Below, one piece after another: positions 55,020 to 64,000 of a stretch of DNA of 64,000 nucleotides (position 1 is the stretch's first letter; the number at the start of each line of letters is the position of its first letter). The stretch is from positions 19,054,036 through 19,118,035 of the forward strand of contig CM063252.1 of the NCBI GenBank assembly GCA_032158295.1, given 5' to 3'. The notes below the pieces were generated by a model. It was not told the origin of the DNA, did not search any database, and was given only the letters and a program-made list of their open reading frames with translations. This DNA comes from Pycnopodia helianthoides. Taxonomy: Eukaryota; Echinodermata; Asteroidea; Forcipulatida; Asteriidae. A program made the translations under genes and the position numbers.

Positions 55020-57380
55020 TAAAGGCTCAGTGTATATTTTGAAAAAAATACAATTATTTTCAAGAGACGTCACGAACTGTTTCTGGTTACCGACCCATTT
55101 TCGCTTAGCTCTCGGAATTTGTTTAGAAATTTGTTTCTGGTCAGGGTCGCCAAAACACGTCCTTAGAGTGTGTATTCTGTTTTCTTTTTCTCGAAATATT
55201 AACACTGGCTAATGGGTTTGTACCGGGCTGGAGTGGTTTTCTGATATAAACCGGAATTTAGGTGATCGGTCACTTGATCAAGTAATGGACTCTGTATACA
55301 CGAAGGCAAGTGAAAGTCCAACAAGGGCACGTCTACCATCAGTAAAATTTGTTGATTAAGAATATTATAATATTTGCCCTGTGTAACCCTAAGACCTTTG
55401 TTTTTTTATTAGTTCTCTTGGAGGGAACTCATGCAGTAAACTACTAGTTTAGAATCACCGCAGCAGCACGTATTGACCCTTCTCTATCAGTCAACACCTT
55501 ATGACTTAATGTTCTCGTGGGTGCAGGTCGGTATACATTCTCGTGAATAATGTGCATGCAAATGAGATTTAACTCTAGTGATTCTGATCAAAAGTCAATA
55601 GTGTTGGTACCCCGTGAAACCTCATTGTATAATCACCGAGTTCGAGAACCACTCGTGACATCATTATCAAACGAATCAATTAGGTGATCGCGCCCTGAAT
55701 ATAGATCAACCCTAAATGCACAACAATACTAAATCAGGTTTCCACAGGCTATTTATTACATCGGCCTATATTGAGCCTTTGTGTCTACTTCTATTAATTG
55801 CAGCGTTGGTTATCAACTTACCATTGTGCCATGGCGACGCAATGACTCTGAAGTGAGCATTTCAATAAATGGCAATGAAATCAAGAGGACGTTTCGAAAA
55901 GACGAAGGTAATCCCAAACACATTGGCAATGGACAAAGTCATTGACATTCTCCCTAAATACTAATCAAGGAATTTTAAGTTAATACTGAAGCTCTAACAC
56001 CCGAAATGACAACATAACGGACACGAAGCATCTACCCGTGTTATTATTCGTTTCGTTAGTCATCTCATTGAGAATATCATAATTAATATGGGGATGAGAG
56101 GAATATATTATGCATTACAACAATCCGAATGATATAAGATCGTTCGCCATTTTTTTTTGCTAATATACCTTCATTGGGATTGACTTTATAAATTGAATGA
56201 TGCCTTACAAATTTATAATAAAATTGATTTCAAGGAAATAATATTACATTCGAAATGATATGAGTTAATCAGTAAACGTGAGAACATAACAAATAAAGTG
56301 GTTATCAGTCATTATGAGTTTTGCAAACCTTATATCAAAATCTAATCAAATGTTCCAAAAGGGTGGACAAGTTATGGTAGATGAAATGAGATATGACATT
56401 GTTTTATTGGCACTCTATATTCACTTATGATTCACCGCACTCGTTGAATGTTCTCGTGCCTGCAGCTGCGCCTGAACCGATCAGATTTATCGTCCGATCC
56501 GGTCTCTTAAAGTAACTTTGGCAGTTGATATTTGGCTACGAGTAAGTCTGAATGATCATTGCTACAAAAATAAAATACAAGCGGCAAAGAAAGTGTCGAG
56601 AATCAGATATTTTCCGGCAAATGATAATTGTCAGATCAAGGAAAACGGTGATATGCGCATGTATTATAATTGCAACATTGGCGCCCGCGGTTGAGCCGGG
56701 CAATTAGGCGGCCGTTTGAAATCACCAAACTCCTGCATGCAGGTGTTGAATGCCTACATGCGGGTAAACGTCAGCGTCATTTCGGTTGAGATTCAATGCC
56801 TTGGTTAAAAATGGAAAAGCCATATAATATCAAAGAACTTGTCATTCAATTATAGCATTTGAACCCATTACAGTAGGCCTACAGTAGGCCTACATCAGGC
56901 TTTTGTTGAGGAAAAATAGTTTCAGCATGGAGGAATGTCTTCCACGTATTGTTTCAGAGAGTTTATGGTACCACAAAGCTCAATTGAAATATCACAGGAA
57001 AACTACAACCAAAAATGGAATACACGATTTCCAAGGATCCCCATTTCATAATATACATTAAAGGCAAGGGAATTAATATGCTAACCTGCTAAGAAATGAT
57101 AACCATCGTTTATGGTGGATTATGTGAACCATGCTGCTGCTGCTGCTGATGCTAATATCCTGTTCATCAAGGCATGACATGCACAAGTACATGACTAAAA
57201 CACTCGAAAAGACACATTGACACATTGGACGAGGCAGCAAAACAACGTTTCAATTTGATCAGACTGTCCTTCACATTTGGATAGGATGCATGTAGAGCTT
57301 GTCTATTTTCGTAGAGAGTGTTAACAATCCCGGGAAATCGCTAAAAGCAATTAATTCTTTCCAAAAATACATTTTTTTGC
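55020..57380. other. Gene-free stretch
   Basis: No supported gene. Two adjacent TAGGCCTA palindromes lie at 56874-56892, and a short CTG-type run (GCTGCTGCTGCTGCTG) near 57,131. Confidence 0.5.
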
Positions 57381-57388
57381 GTAAAAAC

Positions 57389-57442
57389 GTTAATGACATG
57401 CATTTGCGGATCAGTTGTGATCCGCAAATGCATGTCATCAAC
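57389..57442. repeat. Near-perfect hairpin with 25-base arms
   Basis: The left arm 57389-57413 and right arm 57418-57442 are inverse copies with one mismatch (57392/57439) and a four-base loop GTTG. The arm core is GACATGCATTTGCGGATC. It lies 117 bases before a small signal-peptide-like ORF. Confidence 0.85.
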
Positions 57443-57558
57443 ATGACTGGCGCCCGAGTTCCGTTTGTTGTTTTGTATAATAGGATGAATAAAATGGTAT
57501 AATATGGAACAATGAAACCTACAATCAAAGATTTGCCATCACAAAACCAACAGTGCCG

Positions 57559-57741
57559 ATGGCATCCTTTACATCCTTCACGTTGGCGCTGTCGCTGTTC
57601 CTTGCCTATACATCAACAACCGTGGATACTGATTTCTTAACTTTGCGAAAGGAGCCAGACTATTATTTTTCCTTCCAGCCTCGGTTTAATTACATTGTTA
57701 CGAATGGGAGAAATGTATTCAGATGGCCGCTGTGCTGGTAA
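57559..57741 (+). CDS. Small putative secreted peptide ORF (60 residues)
   Basis: The ATG at 57559 opens 60 codons with a signal-peptide-like start (MASFTSFTLALSLFLAYTST), a middle with DYYFSFQPRFNY and the end NVFRWPLCW before TAA. A donor-like CTG followed by GTAAAG overlaps the stop, so it might be a first exon. There is one cysteine outside the signal region and no dibasic site followed by an amidation glycine. The family is not recognised, and a chance ORF remains quite possible. Confidence 0.25.
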   Translation: MASFTSFTLALSLFLAYTSTTVDTDFLTLRKEPDYYFSFQPRFNYIVTNGRNVFRWPLCW

Positions 57742-60700
57742 AGGTTTCCAAGTTGACACTCTCCTGGAATAATTAAGCATGGATTTAATGTAGAGGTATA
57801 GGGTTGCATGCTCTGAAACGATCACGAATGGCATTTCGGCGCCTTTTCTGCTTAGCTTAAAATATGTTGGCTAAGCACCCTTTTAATCGCACATGTCAAG
57901 TCTACCCGCCACGCATGACTGGCTTTGAAGAAGCGTGTAAACGGAGCTTAATGACAATCAACGATGATAAAGAGGAATGCATCTGCATGTAAAATACATT
58001 ACGCATGACTTGATTGATCGCATTTCTACCATCAGGTTGACTACGAGGCGAACTAAACGTACATAAATAAAACTTTGTTGGGAACCATAAATCATCCTTT
58101 TATATCTGTCTACTATCTGACAACAAAACCAATGACTATAGGTATACAAATTAAATATAGTCTTAAACATCACAAGATCCTCTATATACGTGAAGTAACT
58201 GGATACAGACATTGGTGCATTTTCACACCTTATAACATGTACTTCGAAAGACTAAAAATGTGCATGATAATTAAATGTCCAAGCCTTACGTTAACGTATG
58301 TCTTATCCCTCGAAACAATCTGGAACATGGTACATTATAACTGTGTCCATACATTTCACGTTTTAGTTTGCAATATTATGTAAATTGTTGTCATATCAAC
58401 GATCAAATCGAATTCAATAAACAAAGCATAAGTCTGCCTAAATTATGCACAACTAACAATTGAAAAGCAAAGAATGGTTAAAAGAAGCGCATTGAAGCAA
58501 CGTGGTCTAGAAGAGATTATTAATAATGAATCTTCTCACAAAATCATTTTAATTTCGACGGCTTTGTGCTCGTCGCCTCGGGAGTGATCCCAGCCGTCGC
58601 CGTTTACAATGGACAAGAGTGCAAATATAGTTCGTGTGACATAGGGATAATAAATTAATATTGGGAAAAAGCACTTTAGGCTGATGGGTTGAACTTTGAT
58701 CTGGAAACAGGAAGTTTAACTGTTTATGCTGTAAGAAAATCGGAGATATGAAATGGAACACCTTATAGGATATCAGTTAATATTTGTTTTGTCTAAAAGC
58801 TTGAAACCATAACAACTTATCTCCAAATAAGTTAATTGGATAATAACAAGCAAGTGAATGTTACTGAGTGCCCCCCCCCCCCCTCACCAAGCGGAATGAA
58901 ATGCCAAGAGAGGGCGTACGATTCCTCACAATTTGGAATATCAGTCGTTTAGCCTCCTTTATCACAGACAGTGCAGCACTGGTCACTAGCTGCAAACAGA
59001 TGATCAGTTTGCCCTATGATCTTTAGAAAAAGACAAAATATAGATAAAAATGTTTGCTTCGAGAGTATAGTACATTGCTTTTATCTAGTTATAACAAGAT
59101 TGATCTGAATTCGGAAGTAGAATTTTATGCAATTTCCTCAACACGAGCTCGATAACTACAAAAGTGCAAGTAGAAGTTGCCCGTTGAAAGAACGAAGTAG
59201 TTGAACAAAATATGAAATATAGGCCAGGTGTATGATGGATATCTATTGTTAGAGTTCGCTATTTTGTTCCAATGATTATGATGAGATCGTGAATCATATA
59301 AAGGACCGGTTAAAATGGGTAGAAAACGTGGGTGGATTATGCTGCCTACTATAAAGACTGATGACATGCTCTGAAATGAACACCACGAGTCTATTTGGAT
59401 TACCATGAGCATGATCGGGCAGCTTTGACAACGGTTAGTTTACAGGGAAAAAGGCATTCAAGTGGCATAACATAAAATGAATCCCTTTGGGATACCGGAA
59501 GGGCAATTTTGTTTGGATAAGACATACAGGTGTCAGCTTACTGTTTGGGTTATCTTTCTTTTCATAAGAAACAGTGTTTCTTATAAATAAATAAAAACCT
59601 GTTGACAGAATGTTGATTTAGAAGACACCCAGCCACAATAAACAATGTGGCAAATAGTTCAACATAAGTATAGCAGGCTTACTGCATTGTTACAGCTCGA
59701 TCTTTTCATAATTACAGGCACATACAAATATTTTAAATGTTTAGCACAAACAATTCTGCCAAAATGTTGTCACGGAAAAATGCTCAATAAAGGCTTTTGC
59801 GAGTTGATTTGAATGATGTTTTGTACCAATGCCTTTCTCAGTCACAAGTGAATGTTTAGTTTTAGTTTGAACTCAACCGATTGAGTTGCTATGTCAATTA
59901 CAAGCTTTTGCATAGTGCAGTAAACACCCATACATCACTACAGATCAAATGTGGGAACCCATTAATAAACAAGCTGCATTATTTTATCTGAATTAATATT
60001 GAGTTAAAATAATCTAAACGAATCAAACAATTCTTTCATCGCATTTTCCCCTGAAGTTCCGTACAAAAATTTTACGCAATGTCATTATGATGCTGCAAAC
60101 ACACATGGCATCAAAAGACACACCCATCATCAAGACGCCAAATTTGAATTTCATAACTACCTTTGTTGTTGTTTTCCCTTAGCTTCAGTAATAATGTCGC
60201 TCATCGAAATTGAATTACTGAGCTTAAAATAGACTAGCCACAAATATTTTACAATGCCAGTATAAATCTTTTCAGATTCTAAAAAGAATGATTTCTTTCA
60301 AAGAGCAAAGCGTTCCTCGCCAGTCAGCCTTCCTAATAAAGCTAATAGCTTTTTTACGGATTTAATTGAGTCGACGTTGTATTATTTATCTCAGTTTACA
60401 CGGAAGCTTTTGGCTCTTGAGAAAGTGTTGGCTCCACGTGCATTTTTAAAGTACCTCATGACGACATTGAAGCCAAGAGAACATTTTAATAGATCAAAGT
60501 AACACACCAACAACAACATACTCTTTAAACAGTTACATTGTACCTTAAAAAAGAAAACTATAATATCATGGGAGTGTGACGTCATTTTTTTGTAAATTAG
60601 CAATTCTAAATTGTTTTGGCAAATCTGTTACGATGACGTCAGAAGTACATGGTGAATGTTATTCATGTCCAATTGAATCAAAACAGTCGATTGGGTTTCC

Positions 60701-61600
60701 GCACGCAACCAGAATGCAAGGCTTTTGATTTCGATATCCGATAACGAGATACATAATTAAGGATAACTGATGAACACATCAAGCGAAGACAATTTGGAAC
60801 GGACTGGGTACAATGTCCTTTGTTTAATTATTGATTAAGCCAATGCTATTATTGCAACCTCGTATTTCAAATGGTGTGGGTGTTCATGTGGTTATAATGA
60901 TAGAGCATTAATGGATGAGTGTGGGATGTTAGATTGCGTTTCCATTATGGCACCAGCCCATCACCGTCCCCGAATCGTCAAAACAAACCAATACATCCAC
61001 TCCAGCTCGGCATGTTTTGAACACTCATGAGTATAGGTCAAGTGCTGTGTTTGTAATGGGGGCGGAGTGCCGGTTGCCAGATATGCAAGGTTTACCATGA
61101 AATATAGACCTAACATGTACTATCGATCGCAGGATATTTAGCTGCTCGGGGTCACAAATTCTACCCAGCAAAACCGAACAGTATCATTACATGTGAAGAG
61201 ACGAGACAGAGTTTCCTAGACTGGTCATTGCTCTTTTAGGGTCAGTAGCACCGTACATCTACTGGAATTGGTTGAGACGTTACCGCTCGATGCCTTGCGG
61301 TATCAAGGTATGTTGATTTCGATTCTGTTTGACAGCTTCATGACGGTTTGTATGGACGGGGCTTCCGTAAAATTGATTCAGGTTGGTGCTGCTAAACATG
61401 ATGATGAACATGCAAGCAATCAAAGCGCTAATGTGCAGGTGGTTGCATCTATTTACCCAATCATGGAGGAGTGGTCGTCAGTACGTGCGACAGTTGCGAC
61501 TACGACGTCATGACAACGACCTCATGACAATGCCATCGATGGCCAAATCGAGATACACTAAACGTCTTCAACACTGCAATCAACATGCTCACGAGCCTTC
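57742..61600. other. Gene-free stretch
   Basis: AT-rich, with a poly-C tract near 58,870. The open frames are short and lack splice context or family words. I see nothing I can name. Confidence 0.5.
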
Positions 61601-61619
61601 AGTTTAAAGTGTTATTGTA

Positions 61620-61961
61620 TTAAAGGTATTGTACACTTTTGGTAACAGCTCAAAATCAGTGCCACATTTTGTGTGATTAAACATATGCATGAACAAACAA
61701 ACCTGTGAAAGTTTGAGCTCAATTGGTCATCGAGGTCACAAGAAAATAGTGAAAAGAGATCTTATGTGTTTTCTGTTTTTTCAAATTATCGCGCGCGATA
61801 ATAACTATTGTTTTACTCGTTTCTCAGAAACGATAGCATTTTAGGCAGAAACGTTTTAAGGAACCCTTTTTACCATTACTTACTTTAAATCATGTAAGTT
61901 ATGTGTGAATCTGTGAACATTTGTGTTTTTCGATCTTACCAATAGTGAACAGGGCCTTTAA
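61620..61961. mobile_element. Non-autonomous repeat, family B copy 2
   Basis: The left end TTAAAGGTATTGTACAC, then TTTTGGTAA, is mirrored on the right by TTACCAATAGTGAACAGGGC and CTTTAA. TTAA occurs at both borders. The interior has CTGTGAAAGTTTGAGCTCAA and TTGGTCATCGAGGTCACAAG, matching a repeat I associate with echinoderms. It is diverged from copy 1, sharing mainly the termini. Confidence 0.65.
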
Positions 61962-63606
61962 GCACTTACTGAACGTTCCCTTTCCTATAATTAAACGCAC
62001 CCCGTGTCTTTTTTCCCAACACAAATTGTCAGCCAGGAACTTCTATAAAATAGTCCCCAAATATTATTGCATGATTGTATAAGACTGATTGCACATTAAT
62101 TTGTGCGGCATTATTCGAAACGGCACTCTTCCTGATCAAGCAGATATATCAATTTGGGAATAAATACGAGTGGTGGCTTCGTATTTTAACTTTTAGTCCA
62201 TTCATATTTTATACAGCACTTTAAACGGATATTTTGAAGCACTTAAACATTTACATGAACATGAATCGCATGAGGGACTTGAGCCCACTGGATTGAGCTT
62301 GATGGAGGAAGTTGATTCATTGAGATTGTGCTCATGACATGGAATTAAACCTTTATGATGCAAGTATACTGATACAGCTTTTGCTCTAATGTGACTTGAA
62401 ATCCACTCACTTTTATTTTCATTTCATTTTTGGAATAACAAATTCATTCTCTTCAAAAAAGCCGACCTCTAATCGAGTTTGATGATCTCGTGTTCTACAT
62501 ATAAAAATAGCGGATTAAGACTAGGAAAAGTACTGTGTTTACAGTGGTTCAAACACATCAGTAAAACACGAATAATAAAAAGGAGCATAATACGGATTTT
62601 TATTCGTCAGGAATTTCTCTAATTTTAACTTGTTAAATAAAATATTAAGAAATTAACTTTGAGAAGACAATTAATTGATGTAAAAGATAAAGTTTAAGAG
62701 CAACACGTTTTCAGAATATGAAAGTTCATATAATATCATAATCTTTAACCATCGTTAGATGTAAATACACAACGATGGTTAACCGAACCGAACTGCCAGA
62801 AATTTGTGCACAGCGTTCCTGGGACTTTATGAGTATTCAAATGCAGAGTTGAAGTAGCCCCAAATGCAAACGTACACCTTCCGCGCATCACCAGAACCAA
62901 ATCTAGATCAGGAAACATCCATATATTCATGAGGACACAACATTACTGAACCGCACCTTTGAAGAGCCATTGAGTTTCGACCATGGCATGAATGAATATT
63001 AATAAGGCGGCAATATCACTGAACAATTGTCCGGAACAATACTAACTTGAGGCAATGAATATTCATTATCAAGATGTTTCTTACCACGGGCTTTGGACAA
63101 TTTCCACAAAGAGTTCCTTGGTAAATCACTGCTTGAGTTCCAAACAACCAAACAATTCCTTAAGCAAGTAGGCGGTAAACCCGCCGTCAATTTCTCGGAA
63201 GGAATCATTTGTGAACTCCCAAGAGGTGTCAGTATCTAACACTTACAGTCAAGTTTCATACGTCAGTATACAATGTTCTACCCTTTTTGCATTACGGAAT
63301 AACTTCAAGGATTTCTGGTAACGATCGTCAAACTGACGTAGGTTTCTAGTCGGATTTCCTTTTTTTATAGACTTGCAATTGGTTCTGACTGTCCAGATAT
63401 TCTGTGTTAAGAATTATCCCCAACACTTTGCAAGGACATGGTGAGTGGCCATGCTGCTTCATTGTCCAACTCATCATGAAACCAATGCAACGGTACTGAG
63501 ACTGGGAGAGCAAATAGTCAGGCCCCGTCATTTTTAGAGGCGTTAAAATGAGAATCATTGTTGATGGCTGGTATGGCCCATAGGGAACACGACTGAAATA
63601 TATATC
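61962..63606. other. Gene-free stretch
   Basis: No coding exon, RNA gene or repeat that I can support. Confidence 0.5.
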
Positions 63607-63674
63607 AGGCCATGTCCGAATTTGCAGCGGCTAACTTCGGCTGTTGCTAAAGGTATCCTCTACACTTCAATTGA
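63607..63674. mobile_element. MITE, family A copy 4 (left part)
   Basis: AGGCCATGTCCGAATTTGC, then GGCTGTTGCTAAAGGTATCC match family A copies 2 and 3. The right half is missing where another element starts. Confidence 0.55.
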
Positions 63675-63676
63675 TT

Positions 63677-63889
63677 TTAAGGGCCATGTTACATGGGAAA
63701 ATATTTTCAGGCAACCAGTGCTAGGCAATCTTCAAGCAGAAAAACATTTACATGTCAATTTCCACCTAACTTTCTTGGAACATTAAGATAATGAAAAGCA
63801 AATATTTGTAGTGCTCCTGATACATGCAGTGTAATTGGTTGCCTCCGAAGTTGCCTGTACAAATTGCCGTGTGTGACACGGCCTTAACG
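63677..63889. mobile_element. MITE with GGCC...TGT termini and GGCAACC arms
   Basis: The left end TTAAGGGCCATGTTACATGG leads to TTCAGGCAACC. The right end has the inverse GGTTGCCTCCGAAGTTGCC, then TGTGTGACACGGCCTTAA. The match is imperfect but continuous over about 50 bases. It has no coding capacity. Confidence 0.55.
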
Positions 63890-64000
63890 TGGTGGTCCGG
63901 CACCATCCGGAGCCGCTTATTCTGAAACTGCCAAAGTGTGTTTTATAACCAATCTCATCGGCTGACCCGTTTCATATTGGACTAAAAGAAATCAAGCGTG

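Noticed and set aside
61268..61513. 81-residue open frame
   Set aside because: It needs a non-ATG start for its full length, has no family words, and overlaps another unrelated frame.
1..64000. CRISPR arrays, operons, ribosome binding sites or prophage
   Set aside because: The window is a spliced animal genome; no regularly spaced direct repeats or bacterial gene organisation are present.

Overview
The window is animal (metazoan) nuclear DNA, most likely from an echinoderm and perhaps a sea star. Genes are split by many GT-AG introns and intergenic DNA is AT-rich. Several non-autonomous repeats resemble families I associate with echinoderm genomes: a tRNA-derived SINE, a repeat ending in TGGTAATT-like termini, and an element starting GGGCCCAATTTCATGG. 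The phylum call rests on those repeats and on gene content, so it is inference; the class is less certain.

Layout. 1-8.7 kb has no gene I can support and holds repeats. At 8721-8795 (-) is the first coding exon of a gene running left out of the window. At 9899-13424 (+) is a four-exon gene for a 963-residue coiled-coil protein I do not recognise. At 14592-37652 (+) is a nearly complete SPAG17/PF6 orthologue, the central-apparatus projection protein of motile cilia, which I resolved into 38 coding exons. A possible first exon of another gene lies at 40144-40255 (-). At 43850-48444 (-) is a four-exon gene for an 880-residue, very acidic, granin-like secretory precursor. From 48.5 kb to 64 kb I see no convincing gene, only repeats, palindromes and clusters of candidate regulatory sites.

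How the parts relate. SPAG17 is preceded by an RFX X-box-like site, which fits control as a ciliary gene. The coiled-coil gene just upstream, in the same orientation, has an imperfect version of that site, so a ciliary or centrosomal role is possible but unproven. The granin-like gene is neuroendocrine in character and transcribed towards SPAG17.

Most notable points: a U12-type AT-AC intron in SPAG17 with nearly ideal splice and branch signals; an internal reading-frame break in SPAG17 exon 17 that coincides with a 17-base GT...AG segment; and four W-(P)-G-[DA]-F motifs in the granin-like precursor. Exon borders were set by hand from splice signals, phase and similarity to remembered SPAG17 family sequence. 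No database search was run.
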